From the NCBI GenBank assembly GCA_036795455.1, contig DAIRET010000001.1, forward strand, positions 1 to 64,000: a stretch of 64,000 nt of DNA. The letters run 5' to 3'. Below the pieces are notes generated by a model that was given only the letters and a program-made list of their open reading frames with translations, did not search any database and had not been told where the DNA came from. Position 1 is the first letter of the stretch; every line of letters begins with the position of its first letter. This DNA is from DAIRET01 sp036795455 (lineage in GTDB: Bacteria > Bacteroidota > Ignavibacteria > Ignavibacteriales > Ignavibacteriaceae). Of the stretch, positions 8,879-17,528 are shown in pieces. Both the position numbers and the translations under genes were made by a program.

Positions 8879-9892
8879 TTGATAGTAATATTAGAAAATA
8901 AAGCAACACAAGAAGAACTACAAAATGTTATTGCCTACCTGGAGAATAACGGTTTTTCGGTTTATAAATCTTCGGGAGAAGACGGCATTGTATTAAGAAC
9001 AACTGGCGGTGAGCCGAATTTTGATTTTAGAAAAATTGAAATTATTCCCGCAGTTGCAGACGTTTACCCGGTTGCAGAACCATACAAATTAGCAGGTCGA
9101 AATTATAAGGACGACAAAACTATTATTAAAGTCGGTAACGTCGAAGTCGGTGGTAACGAAGTAATTGTTATTGCGGGTCCCTGTTCGATAGAAAGCGAAG
9201 AACAGATCTTTACAATTGCTGAAATAGTTGCAAAATCCGGCGCTAAGATTTTAAGAGGAGGCGCTTTCAAACCGCGTACTTCTCCATATTCTTTTCAGGG
9301 GCTTGGAGAAGAAGGGCTTAAATTGATTAGAGCCGCGGCTGATAAGAACGGGCTGCTTGTAGTTACTGAAGTCATTGACTCTTCTCAAGTTGACCTTGTT
9401 GAAAACTATACTGATATTTTTCAAGTCGGCTCGCGTAACATGCAAAATTTTCCGCTTCTAAAATCGCTTGGGAATAAGAAAAAACCTGTTCTGTTGAAAC
9501 GCGGCTATGCTTCCAAAATTGATGAGTGGCTGATGTCCGCCGAGTATATTCTTTCCGGCGGCAATATGGAAGTATTATTGTGCGAAAGAGGAATTAGAAC
9601 ATTTGAAACAGAAACAAGGAACACATTTGATATTTCCGCTATTCCTGTGATACAAAGAAAAAGCCATCTGCCGATTGCAGCAGATCCGTCCCATGCAATC
9701 GGATATAGAGATAAAATTATTCCAATGGCGAGGGCAGCAGTTGCAGCCGGGGCAGATGCACTGATGATAGAAGTTCACCACAACCCTGAAAAGGCGTTGT
9801 CCGATGGACCCCAGGCTTTAGTTCCTGTAGAATTTGAAGATATGATGAAACAGTTAAAAAGAATTGCCGAAGTGATCGGGAGGAAAATCTGA
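8879..9892 (+). CDS. aroF: 3-deoxy-7-phosphoheptulonate synthase, AroF/Thermotoga type
   Basis: A 337-residue DAHP synthase, joining phosphoenolpyruvate and erythrose 4-phosphate in the first step of aromatic amino acid synthesis. Residues 1-70 form the ferredoxin-like regulatory domain found in the AroF/AroG type with an N-terminal extension. The TIM barrel follows, with AGPCSIES, LRGGAFKPRTSPYSFQG, VGSRNMQNF, KRGYASKIDEW and ADPSHAIG. The start is a TTG with GGA just upstream; the nearby ATG at 8864 is followed by an early stop. The TTG start may keep expression low. It follows the DUF1684 gene after 15 nt. Confidence 0.95.
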   Translation: MIVILENKATQEELQNVIAYLENNGFSVYKSSGEDGIVLRTTGGEPNFDFRKIEIIPAVADVYPVAEPYKLAGRNYKDDKTIIKVGNVEVGGNEVIVIAGPCSIESEEQIFTIAEIVAKSGAKILRGGAFKPRTSPYSFQGLGEEGLKLIRAAADKNGLLVVTEVIDSSQVDLVENYTDIFQVGSRNMQNFPLLKSLGNKKKPVLLKRGYASKIDEWLMSAEYILSGGNMEVLLCERGIRTFETETRNTFDISAIPVIQRKSHLPIAADPSHAIGYRDKIIPMARAAVAAGADALMIEVHHNPEKALSDGPQALVPVEFEDMMKQLKRIAEVIGRKI

Positions 9893-9981
9893 CGCATGGT
9901 TTTTTTAGTTTATTCTTTTTATGAATTGGATAAATATTGTTAAATTTGAACACGTATATTCTAATAGTTTAAAGGTTAATT

Positions 9982-10359
9982 ATGAGCTTACCAATTGTCC
10001 TAATGGTTGACGACGATAAAAACAGCCGTGATATTACAAGGCTTTTTTTAAGGGACATTTGTGAAATAGATTTCGCCTTGACCGGTCCCGAATCGCTTCA
10101 AATGGTTGCAAAGAAAAAGTATGATGCAATTATAATGGATATTAATCTTGGACGTGGAATGGATGGACTTCAAGCCACAAAGGTAATTAGAGAAATGCTG
10201 GAATATAAGAACATCGCTATTCTTGCACTTACGGCTTTCGCTATGGCAGGCGACAGGGAAGAGTTCTTATCTATGGGATGTACACATTATCTTTCCAAAC
10301 CATTTACCCGCGAAGAATTGGTTAATGTAATGAAAGAGGTACTTTCATTTAACAATTGA
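9982..10359 (+). CDS. Single-domain response regulator (CheY-like receiver)
   Basis: A 125-residue protein that is only a receiver domain. The acidic pocket is VDDDKNS, the phospho-acceptor Asp lies in IIMDINLG, the switch Thr in ALTAFA, and the conserved Lys in LSKPFTREEL. There is no output domain, so it must act by protein contact or as a phosphorelay step. AAAGG sits 8 nt before the ATG. No kinase is adjacent. The propeller kinase at 36.7 kb also lacks a receiver and is a possible, unproven partner. Confidence 0.9.
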   Translation: MSLPIVLMVDDDKNSRDITRLFLRDICEIDFALTGPESLQMVAKKKYDAIIMDINLGRGMDGLQATKVIREMLEYKNIAILALTAFAMAGDREEFLSMGCTHYLSKPFTREELVNVMKEVLSFNN

Positions 10360-10514
10360 TTTTTTTCTATTTCAAGGCTCGATTTTTAAAATTCACTCTT
10401 TCGATTGAAACGCGGAATCGAATAAAAGTTTTTCCGTTTGTTCGTTTTTTCTTTTTCAAATAAATTCACTAATTTTACACACACGAAAATATAATTTTTA
10501 ATTAACTATTATTT

Positions 10515-10612
10515 AATCCTGAGACGAAGGAATAATCTGACGTTAAGGGGTGGCGAGTTAATCCTACCGGATTCCCGGATTTCTCCATCTTTTAACGCTT
10601 TATCTGACGGAG
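10515..10612 (+). ncRNA. Candidate structured leader RNA (riboswitch-like) before the ACT-like regulator gene
   Basis: The 5' leader folds into a 13-bp stem: 10541-10553 (CGTTAAGGGGTGG) pairs without interruption, counting three G-U pairs, with 10585-10597. Inside it is a small hairpin, AATCC (10560-10564) and GGATT (10569-10573) around a TACC loop. A further short hairpin TCCT/AGGA lies just 5' of the stem. The 8-mer ATCTGACG occurs on both sides (10535-10542 and 10602-10609), and the second copy overlaps the GGAG ribosome site at 10609-10612. I do not recognise a known riboswitch class; the TPP, cobalamin, SAM-I and fluoride cores are absent. It may control translation of the downstream genes. 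Confidence 0.45.
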
Positions 10613-10618
10613 TAATTT

Positions 10619-10867
10619 TTGGAATCAAGATATCACACATTGACAATCACTATTTACAACCGGGATGAAGTGTATCAATCAGTAAGTGAAATTCTGCATA
10701 AATATGCGGATAAAGTACTGATTCGTACCGGCTACCCGATAAAAGAAAAAAACACGGCTGTTATTTTCTTAATTCTTTACATGACAAATAATGAACTTGG
10801 TGCTTTAAGCGGTAAACTCGGTCAGATCAAAGACGTCAAGGTAAATGCAACAACTTTGAAGATTTGA
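10619..10867 (+). CDS. Small ACT-like regulator, TM1266 (iron-only hydrogenase system regulator) family
   Basis: An 82-residue protein with a ferredoxin-like/ACT fold pattern. The order TLTITIYNRDEVYQSVSEILHKYAD, RTGYPIKEKNTAVIFLIL and ALSGKLGQIKDVKV matches the TM1266 family, in which ILHEYGD, RMGIP and ALSGKLGxLPGV are conserved. Members are thought to sense a small ligand; none is proven here and no hydrogenase gene is nearby. The start is TTG at 10619 with GGAG 6 nt upstream. Seven nt separate it from the TonB receptor gene, so a shared transcript under the folded leader is likely. A second, more divergent homologue is at 21467. Confidence 0.75.
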   Translation: MESRYHTLTITIYNRDEVYQSVSEILHKYADKVLIRTGYPIKEKNTAVIFLILYMTNNELGALSGKLGQIKDVKVNATTLKI

Positions 10868-10874
10868 GGTTTAT

Positions 10875-13154
10875 ATGAAAAAGCTATGTTCTATTTTATT
10901 TTTAATTTCTATTTCGATATCGGCACAAAACTTTTCGCTTTCAGGGAAAGTTTTTAACTCTGATAACAACGCTCCGGTAGAAGGGGTAAACATTATTGTT
11001 AAAGGTACAACCTACGGAACGGCTACGGATAAAGCCGGCAACTTCTTCTTTCCATCACTCCCCGAAGGAGAATATGAAATTGTCTTCTCGGCGGTTGGCT
11101 ACCATGCCGAGAATTTAAAAACTTCAGTTACAAAAAATAATATGCTAAACGTGGAACTGAAACCTGCCGCAATCAATTTGGGCGAAGTGCAGGTTGTTAG
11201 TACAAGGCAGAATTCACTTGCGCTAAATATCCCGATACCTGTAGAGGTTGTAACAAAAGAGAGTATTGAAAAAAAGAATGCACAATCACTAAGCGATGCA
11301 TTAAAAGAAGAACCGGGACTCTCTTTATCCAAAGACGGAGTTTGGGGAACTTACGTATCAATACGGGGTTTAAGCAAGCAAAATATTGTTGCTTTGATTG
11401 ATGAAAACAGGATTGAAACGGCAACTAATGTTTCGGCGGGTCTTTCGATGATCGACTTAAACGATGTTGAAAGGATTGAAGTTATTAAAGGCGCCGCTTC
11501 TTCACTTTATGGCTCCGGTGCAACAGGCGGAATTATAAATATAGTTTCAAAACAGGGGCACTATTCGGATGGATTTTATCTATCGGGTAACGCTGGAAGC
11601 TCATATAATTCGGTCAACAAAGCATCTGCATCAAATCTGAATTTATTCTCCGGTGGAAACAGATGGTATTTGAAAATAAGCGGAGCAACCCGCAATGCTT
11701 CGGACGCTAAAACTCCCGAAGGAACATTGTTAAACAGCCGTTACAGGGACAACTCGTTGTCGGTATCGGCGAACATCAACCCGTTTTTATCACACGAATT
11801 TAAGTTTAACTATAATCGTTTTGAAGGAAAAGATATTGGAATTCCTGGTGGAAAACCTTTCCCGGCGGCGGCAACATCCCGCTATCCAATTGAAAAAAGA
11901 GAGCTGTTCAGCGGCGAATACAGGATAGCCGGTATTTCAAAAGTATTGAGAAATGCTTCCGTAAAGTATTTCCATCAACACATACTTAGAGATGTTGAAA
12001 TCATTCCGAATGCAAGTGCAAAAACCAATACTGGCGCAGATCACAATACCGACGGGCTGCAACTGCAAACAGATTGGACCATAACCGGAAGCTATAGATT
12101 GATAGCGGGTATAGACGCCTGGCAAAGAAAGTATGAAGGCTCAAGAACGGTTACAAACTTCGCAACGAAGAGAGTTGCGGTTGATTCACCAGTACCAAAC
12201 TCGACATATAGAAGTATCGGTATTTTTGCCCAGAACGAGATTTATGCGATGGAAGAAAATCTAAAAATAAACATCGGGGGCAGGTTCGATTTAATTACAA
12301 TAAAAAATGAGGATGCTTTAAATCCCAATTATATTATTGTAAACGGAGTGAGGAATGATAACCCTCCAAGGAACATGCAGTCTTCATTCCTTTCGGGTGA
12401 AAGAAATAATTCCTCGTGGAGCGCCAACGCAGGCTTGATCTATACAATTATTCCGCGGTTCGATGTTACATTAAATGCGGCACACTCATTCCGCTCTCCC
12501 ACCCTGGAAGAGAGATTTCAATATATCAGTCTTGGAGGCGATGTATTTTTAGGGAATCCGGATTTAAAACCTGAAAAAGGATATTTTATTGATTTGGGTG
12601 CAAGGTACTGGCAGAATAAAGTTTCTTTCCGCTTTAATGCATTCATTAACTTATTCACCGACCTTGTAGCCGACCGTGTTGAAATACCGGATAGTCTGTA
12701 CATTAAATCGAATATCGGGAAAGCCCGTTTGTTCGGTTTCGAGGTAGCTTCCGAGATTAATTTCTATTCTGATAACGTTGCGTATGTTTCGGCTTCTTAT
12801 GTTAGAGGCGAAGATACCGAAAAGAAAGAAGACCTTGCAGAAATTCCTCCTTTTAACGGGAAAGCCGGTTTAAGAATTCCCGTTTTGAATGTGTTAAATG
12901 TAGATGTCTCGGCTTCGTGGTATGCAACCCAGGAAAAAGTTGCAAGCGGTGAATTGCGTACAGGCGGTTATACTCTTTATGATTTGTATCTTTCTTCTCA
13001 CAGGTTTAATTTTAACTATGTTACCCTACAGTTATCTGCAGGTATAGAGAACATAACAGACAAAGCGTACAGGAATCATCTTTCAACATACCGTGGTTTA
13101 GTAAAGCTTGAGCCGGGAAGAAATTTCTTTGTTAAGTTAATGCTTGGCTTTTAA
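10875..13154 (+). CDS. TonB-dependent outer membrane receptor
   Basis: A 759-residue outer-membrane importer. A signal peptide (to about residue 18, ISAQ) is followed by a carboxypeptidase-like regulatory domain (about 22-100, GKVFNSDNNAPVEGVNIIVKGT). The plug domain follows (about 115-225, with VSIRGLSKQN, DLNDVERIEVIKGAASSLYGSGATGG). The rest is a 22-strand barrel ending in Phe (FVKLMLGF). GAGG precedes the ATG. It is flanked by the ACT-like regulator and an EamA permease, with 3 nt to the latter. The imported substrate is not readable. No cobalamin riboswitch was found, so vitamin B12 is not specifically suggested. Confidence 0.93.
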   Translation: MKKLCSILFLISISISAQNFSLSGKVFNSDNNAPVEGVNIIVKGTTYGTATDKAGNFFFPSLPEGEYEIVFSAVGYHAENLKTSVTKNNMLNVELKPAAINLGEVQVVSTRQNSLALNIPIPVEVVTKESIEKKNAQSLSDALKEEPGLSLSKDGVWGTYVSIRGLSKQNIVALIDENRIETATNVSAGLSMIDLNDVERIEVIKGAASSLYGSGATGGIINIVSKQGHYSDGFYLSGNAGSSYNSVNKASASNLNLFSGGNRWYLKISGATRNASDAKTPEGTLLNSRYRDNSLSVSANINPFLSHEFKFNYNRFEGKDIGIPGGKPFPAAATSRYPIEKRELFSGEYRIAGISKVLRNASVKYFHQHILRDVEIIPNASAKTNTGADHNTDGLQLQTDWTITGSYRLIAGIDAWQRKYEGSRTVTNFATKRVAVDSPVPNSTYRSIGIFAQNEIYAMEENLKINIGGRFDLITIKNEDALNPNYIIVNGVRNDNPPRNMQSSFLSGERNNSSWSANAGLIYTIIPRFDVTLNAAHSFRSPTLEERFQYISLGGDVFLGNPDLKPEKGYFIDLGARYWQNKVSFRFNAFINLFTDLVADRVEIPDSLYIKSNIGKARLFGFEVASEINFYSDNVAYVSASYVRGEDTEKKEDLAEIPPFNGKAGLRIPVLNVLNVDVSASWYATQEKVASGELRTGGYTLYDLYLSSHRFNFNYVTLQLSAGIENITDKAYRNHLSTYRGLVKLEPGRNFFVKLMLGF

Positions 13155-13157
13155 TCT

Positions 13158-14036
13158 ATGCACTGGTTTCTATTAGCTTTTACATCCGCAGTTTTTTCAG
13201 CGGCGGCTTCAATTTCAGAAAAGAAAGCTCTTTTTAATGTAGGTGTACTTGAGTTTTCATTTTTTATGTCCGCATTTGGAGTGCTTTTTTCCGCTCCATT
13301 CTTTTTTGCAATAAACTACGCAAGCGTAACAACCGTTACGCTTGCTATACTTTTTATAAAATCCGTTATGGGAGCGATGGCTTTTTTCTGCGTTATGTAC
13401 GCTTTGAAAAATCTTGAAATAAGCCGTGCCCTGCCCATGCTTGTATTAACACCCGGCTTTGTAGCCATTTTTGCATTTCTGATTCTCGGAGAATCTTTAT
13501 CTACGCAGGAAATAATAGGTATAGTATTTTTATTAACCGGCACTTATCTGCTTGAAATAAAAACAAAAGAAGAGTTGATAGAACCTTTTAAAGTTTTTTT
13601 CAAATCAAAAGCACATCATTACATTATATTTGCCCTGCTTCTTTTTACCGCAACCTCGATAATGGATAAGTTACTTGTCGGCAACTATAAAATGCATCCT
13701 TATGCTTACATGGGATTTCAGCAGTTATTTTACGCAGTGATTTTTCTCGTATTGATGTTCATTTCCCGGAAAGGAATTAAAACATCCGCCGGATTAATCG
13801 AGAAAACTGATTGGCTCTTAATAATTTTTGTTGCGTTATTAACCGTAGGTTATAGGTATACCCAGATTGAAGCGGTTAAAATGGCACCTGTTGCACTTGT
13901 CCTTTCGGTTAAAAGGATTTCGGTTTTTATTGCCGCAATAGGAGGGGGACAAATATTCAAAGAAAAAAACCTTCTGAAAAAAGCAGTGGCAACAGCAATT
14001 ATGATTACCGGGGCATTATTAATACTTGAAGAATAA
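13158..14036 (+). CDS. EamA/DMT family inner-membrane permease
   Basis: A 292-residue protein with about ten hydrophobic helices arranged as two EamA repeats. Visible signatures include MYALKNLEISRALPMLVLTPGFVAIFAFLILGESLS in the first half and APVALVLSVKRISVFIAAIGG in the second. The family exports or imports amino acids, nucleotide sugars and other small metabolites; substrate is unknown. It starts 3 nt after the TonB receptor stop and is the last gene of that operon, followed by a hairpin terminator. It may move the same or a related compound across the inner membrane. Confidence 0.85.
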   Translation: MHWFLLAFTSAVFSAAASISEKKALFNVGVLEFSFFMSAFGVLFSAPFFFAINYASVTTVTLAILFIKSVMGAMAFFCVMYALKNLEISRALPMLVLTPGFVAIFAFLILGESLSTQEIIGIVFLLTGTYLLEIKTKEELIEPFKVFFKSKAHHYIIFALLLFTATSIMDKLLVGNYKMHPYAYMGFQQLFYAVIFLVLMFISRKGIKTSAGLIEKTDWLLIIFVALLTVGYRYTQIEAVKMAPVALVLSVKRISVFIAAIGGGQIFKEKNLLKKAVATAIMITGALLILEE

Positions 14037-14059
14037 TACGCGGCTTTTATTCTGTATGT

Positions 14060-14096
14060 ATAGATAAAAACAGTTTCCTAAAGGCTGTTTTTCTAT
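14060..14096 (+). terminator. Rho-independent terminator after the EamA permease
   Basis: AAAAACAG (14066-14073) pairs with CTGTTTTT (14085-14092). The stem extends by ATAG/CTAT after one bulged T. The T-rich 3' arm is consistent with intrinsic termination of the regulator/receptor/permease operon. Confidence 0.6.
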
Positions 14097-14253
14097 AGAA
14101 GTTCCGAATTATTTATGCTTCTTCTATTTTAGTTCACAAATAGAGAACCCGGTTCAATTTACCGGGAGAATAAATCCGGCGGAAAAAAATCGGTTTTTTT
14201 GAAAAAAACACGCCATGTGATGAACTTAATCTTTTTTTTTAATGTTTTTGTTT

Positions 14254-14261
14254 TATATTTG
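14254..14261 (+). promoter_or_regulatory. Possible Bacteroidota-type -7 promoter element
   Basis: TATATTTG matches the TAnnTTTG element of Bacteroidota primary sigma promoters and lies 29 nt before the marR start, a reasonable leader length. A matching TTTG at the -33 position is not at the expected distance, so this is a weak call. Confidence 0.25.
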
Positions 14262-14289
14262 CGTTCGAAAAAATAAATATGGAGTAAAT

Positions 14290-14778
14290 ATGAAGTCAAA
14301 AAAGTCTTACGGCAAAAAAACTGATTCTGCTCTTTCGCTTTGGGTTAAGCTTTCAAGGGCTTATCAATCAGTTCAAAGAAAAATCTCTGAAGATATTCAG
14401 AGTCACAATTTAACAGAAGCTCAATTCGGAGCGCTTGAGTGCCTCGGTCATCTCGGTGCATTGCCAATCGGTAAGGTTAACAATAAAAAGTTAATGAGCG
14501 GCGGCAACATGACACTTGTTATGGATACACTTGAGAAAGATGGATTGGTCGAAAGAATTCATAGCAAAGAAGACAGACGCTCTGTTATTGTTCAACTTAC
14601 ACCTAAAGGCGAAGTAGCTTTTAAGGATGTATTCGGCAAACACTCTGAATTTATCGTTAATCTTTTCTCTGTTCTTACAGAAAAAGAAGTTGATACCCTT
14701 TCATCTTTATTGAAAAAGTTAGGGACAGCAATCGACGGTGAAGAAGAAGAGGAAGAAGAAGAAGAAGCCGCTAAATAA
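14290..14778 (+). CDS. MarR family transcriptional regulator
   Basis: A 162-residue winged-helix DNA-binding protein. The helix-turn-helix covers LTEAQFGALECLGHLG through KKLMSGGNMTLVMDTLEKDGLVER. The wing is the classic SKEDRRSVIVQLTPKG. GGAG lies 5 nt before the chosen ATG; upstream in-frame codons encode a non-conserved hydrophobic stretch. The C terminus ends in an unusual run of nine glutamates followed by AAK. The downstream neighbour is a YceI-family protein, an arrangement often seen in Bacteroidota, so MarR may control it. The ligand is unknown. Confidence 0.9.
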   Translation: MKSKKSYGKKTDSALSLWVKLSRAYQSVQRKISEDIQSHNLTEAQFGALECLGHLGALPIGKVNNKKLMSGGNMTLVMDTLEKDGLVERIHSKEDRRSVIVQLTPKGEVAFKDVFGKHSEFIVNLFSVLTEKEVDTLSSLLKKLGTAIDGEEEEEEEEEAAK

Positions 14779-14810
14779 ATTATTTCCCAAAAGGTTTTAT
14801 TATACCTCAT

Positions 14811-14844
14811 GCTCACGGAGATTCAAGTCTTCGTGAGCTTTTTA
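14811..14844 (+). terminator. Rho-independent terminator after marR-type gene
   Basis: An 11-bp stem with one G-U pair (GCTCACGGAGA at 14811-14821 with 14828-14838), a 6-nt loop TTCAAG, then TTTTTA. This is a textbook intrinsic terminator. It means the YceI gene needs its own promoter. Confidence 0.9.
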
Positions 14845-15127
14845 TTTTAAACAAAACAGAAAGTAATTTTTCACCCCAAAGCCATTTTTCTACAATGTCG
14901 ATTACAATGGGAAATATATTTCGATACTAAAATATGTTTCGTATTAGTTTTTGAACTCAAAATACACCTTCCATGTTTAGTTAATACATGAATAGTTTAG
15001 AGGGCAAGAGACAAAGAATTGAATCACTCTCAAAACTAAAATTGCGGTTATTGCCGGGAAAGGAGCCTCGCCGGATTAACAACCACAGACTAACAAGTTT
15101 AAATAAAAACAAAAAAGGAGTAAACAA
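14845..15127. other. Intergenic region upstream of the YceI gene
   Basis: A+T-rich non-coding DNA between the terminator and the YceI start. It should contain the promoter and any MarR operator, but I could not identify a confident -33/-7 or -35/-10 pair or a clear MarR palindrome. A strong ribosome site (AAAGGAG, 15114-15120) precedes the YceI ATG. Confidence 0.5.
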
Positions 15128-15709
15128 ATGAAAAAAATCTTTTTATTATCGTTTCTGCTGATAGGCGGAATGCTTTTTGCACAAAATCAGATCTGGAGTA
15201 TTGATAAAAGCCACTCAAACGTTGGATTCTCGGTGTCGCATCTTGTGATAACGGATGTTGACGGGAAATTCACCGATTATGACGCAACGCTTGAAACGGA
15301 TGCAAAGGGCGTACCGGTAAAAGTATCGGCAACAATTAAAACCGGTAGTATAAATACAGACAACACCGATAGGGACAACCATTTACGCTCGGACGATTTC
15401 TTTAACTCGGAAAAATTTCCCGAAATGAAATTTGTAAGTAAATCCGTTAAAAAAGATGGAAAAGATAAATACAAAATTACAGGCGATTTAACCATCCGCG
15501 ACGTAACAAAAACGGTTACACTTGACGTTAAATTCAACGGACAGACAAACGACCCGTGGGGAAATACAAAATCGGGATGGTTTGCAACTACTAAAATCAA
15601 CCGCTTTGATTATAACCTGAAGTGGAATAACACAATTGAAACAGGCGGGCTTGTAGTCGGTAAAGAAGTAACAATCAACCTTAAACTTCAGTTTAAACTG
15701 AACAAGTAA
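15128..15709 (+). CDS. YceI family periplasmic lipid-binding-like protein
   Basis: A 193-residue exported protein. The signal peptide ends near residue 19 (MLFAQ). The mature part is a single YceI lipocalin-like barrel: WSIDKSHSNVGFSVSHLVITDVDGKFTDYDA, DNHLRSDDFFNSEKFPEMKFVS, ITGDLTIRDVTKTVTLDV and the C-terminal LKLQFKL. Members bind polyisoprenoid or similar lipids in the periplasm. AAAGGAG gives strong translation. It has its own terminator and is probably regulated by the adjacent MarR protein. Confidence 0.93.
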   Translation: MKKIFLLSFLLIGGMLFAQNQIWSIDKSHSNVGFSVSHLVITDVDGKFTDYDATLETDAKGVPVKVSATIKTGSINTDNTDRDNHLRSDDFFNSEKFPEMKFVSKSVKKDGKDKYKITGDLTIRDVTKTVTLDVKFNGQTNDPWGNTKSGWFATTKINRFDYNLKWNNTIETGGLVVGKEVTINLKLQFKLNK

Positions 15710-15731
15710 GGATTAAAAACGAATAATTTTT

Positions 15732-15772
15732 AAGGAGAAGATAAAGTTACTGCATCTTCTCCTTTTTTCTTT
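15732..15772 (+). terminator. Rho-independent terminator after the YceI gene
   Basis: AAGGAGAAGAT (15732-15742) pairs perfectly with ATCTTCTCCTT (15754-15764), with an 11-nt loop followed by TTTTCTTTT. A strong intrinsic terminator. Confidence 0.9.
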
Positions 15773-15871
15773 TCGCTTGTTAAAGGGCATCTGTACCTGC
15801 TACATCACTTCCTTTTACTGCAATAAAGAGGAATAAATTTCTTATATTTTGACACTAAAATCGGAATAAAA

Positions 15872-16357
15872 ATGACTATTTACGCAATTTTAAAATTACT
15901 ACACGTCCTTTCTTCCGTTGTATGGCTTGGTTTAATTCCTGCAGATTACCTGCTTAGAAAGTACATCGCATCGAACAAGGGAAAAGAGCCGGAAGGTACT
16001 CTTATTACCGTTTGGCTTAAGGTAGTAAATCTTAGCGGAATGATCGGGCTTACCGGTGTTCTTGTTACCGGGATAGTATTAAGTATTACGCTCGGTTACG
16101 GTTTCTTCCAATTTTCTTCCGGCGGTAATCATTGGCTTTATACAAAGCAGTTTATAATGTTAATAATTATGATTCTTGTCGGCGGACTAATAATCCCGCG
16201 GGCATCGAAAATTTCGAAAATAATAAAAAACGGAATAGGTGAAAACAAAGACACAGTTTTTTATAGTAACCTGAATAAACTTTATTCCCAAATTTCAATT
16301 CAGAACGGGTTGATTTTTATTAACTTCATACTTGCATTTACAAGGTTATTTGTTTAA
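15872..16357 (+). CDS. DUF2269-like four-helix integral membrane protein
   Basis: A 161-residue membrane protein with four predicted helices (about residues 5-25, 50-75, 85-110 and 140-160). The first helix carries KLLHVLSSVVWLG, a His and Trp pattern typical of DUF2269/CopD-like small membrane proteins that may bind haem or metal. The function is not established. It lies 10 nt upstream of dxr, and the two together with rseP likely form one transcript. Confidence 0.65.
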   Translation: MTIYAILKLLHVLSSVVWLGLIPADYLLRKYIASNKGKEPEGTLITVWLKVVNLSGMIGLTGVLVTGIVLSITLGYGFFQFSSGGNHWLYTKQFIMLIIMILVGGLIIPRASKISKIIKNGIGENKDTVFYSNLNKLYSQISIQNGLIFINFILAFTRLFV

Positions 16358-16367
16358 CTCAAATCCA

Positions 16368-17510
16368 ATGAAAAAAATAATTGTTCTCGGTTCTACAGGC
16401 TCAATAGGTATAAGCACGCTCGAAATTTTAAGGCGGTTTCAGGATAAGTTTTGTGTTGAAGCAATTGCAGCTAACAAAAATATCGACATGCTTGAGAAAC
16501 AAATTCACGAATTCAAACCCGGCTTTGCATGTGTTAATAATAAAGAAAGTGCTGCTATACTTAAAAACAGATTCGAGGGAGAATGTAAAATCCTCGAAGG
16601 ACCGGAAGGATTATTACAAATTGCGTCTGAATGCGAATACGATATTTTTTTAGGCGCAATGGTTGGTTTCTGCGGATTAGCTCCCGCTATTGAAGCAATT
16701 AAAAGAGGGAAAAGAATCGCACTTGCCAACAAAGAAACTCTTGTTGTTGCCGGTTCTATTATTAAAAACCTTGTTGAAAAAAATAATGCGGAACTTATCC
16801 CTGTCGATTCGGAGCATAGCGCAATTTTTCAATGTCTTGTCGGAGAAAACCCGGATTCGGCTTCAAAGCTGATTCTTACAGCTTCAGGCGGTCCTTTTCT
16901 TAACAAGAAAAAAGAAGAACTTGATAACGTTACAATTAACGAGGCGTTGAATCACCCGAACTGGAAGATGGGAAATAAAATTACTATTGATTCCGCAACC
17001 ATGATGAATAAAGGGCTTGAAGTAATTGAAGCGTACTGGTTATTCGGTTTACCCATTAATAAAATTGATGTAGTCGTACATCCGCAGTCGGTAATTCATT
17101 CTTTGGTTGAATTTGCGGACGGTTCGATAAAAGCGCAGCTTAGTATGCCGGACATGAAACTACCGATTCAGTATGCTTTAAGTTACCCGGAAAGGCTGCC
17201 GGCAAAATATGTAGAAACATCATTGCCGTCTATCAAAAACCTTACTTTTATGGAGCCCGATTTTGATAAATTTGAATGCTTGAAATTAGCTTTTGACGCT
17301 ATTGGAAGCGGTGGAACGGCAACATGTATTTTGAATGCTTCCAATGAAGTTGCGGTTTCAAAATTCTTGAACGGGGAAATAGGCTTTACGCGTATTCCCG
17401 GGATTATTAATGAATCTTTAACCAAAATTCAGAATCATAATAATCCTGATATTGAAACCATTTTTGAATGTGATAAAGAAACACGGCTGTTTGCCGAAAA
17501 ATTATTTTAA
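16368..17510 (+). CDS. dxr: 1-deoxy-D-xylulose 5-phosphate reductoisomerase
   Basis: A 380-residue enzyme of the MEP isoprenoid pathway that converts DXP to MEP with NADPH. The nucleotide fold begins with VLGSTGSIGISTLEIL. LANKETLVVAG, PVDSEHSAIFQCL, the substrate loop LTASGGPF and ATMMNKGLEVIEA, including the metal-binding DSE/E residues, are present. Length is normal. The ATG at 16368 is the family start; an upstream ATG in frame overlaps the membrane protein gene and adds 12 unconserved residues. The next gene is rseP, a dxr-rseP linkage common in bacteria. Confidence 0.97.
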   Translation: MKKIIVLGSTGSIGISTLEILRRFQDKFCVEAIAANKNIDMLEKQIHEFKPGFACVNNKESAAILKNRFEGECKILEGPEGLLQIASECEYDIFLGAMVGFCGLAPAIEAIKRGKRIALANKETLVVAGSIIKNLVEKNNAELIPVDSEHSAIFQCLVGENPDSASKLILTASGGPFLNKKKEELDNVTINEALNHPNWKMGNKITIDSATMMNKGLEVIEAYWLFGLPINKIDVVVHPQSVIHSLVEFADGSIKAQLSMPDMKLPIQYALSYPERLPAKYVETSLPSIKNLTFMEPDFDKFECLKLAFDAIGSGGTATCILNASNEVAVSKFLNGEIGFTRIPGIINESLTKIQNHNNPDIETIFECDKETRLFAEKLF

Positions 17511-17528
17511 AAGGAGAACTCTCTTTAT

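Noticed and set aside
10500..10618. Cobalamin or TPP riboswitch before the TonB receptor operon
   Set aside because: Conserved cores of these classes were not found; the fold seen is different.
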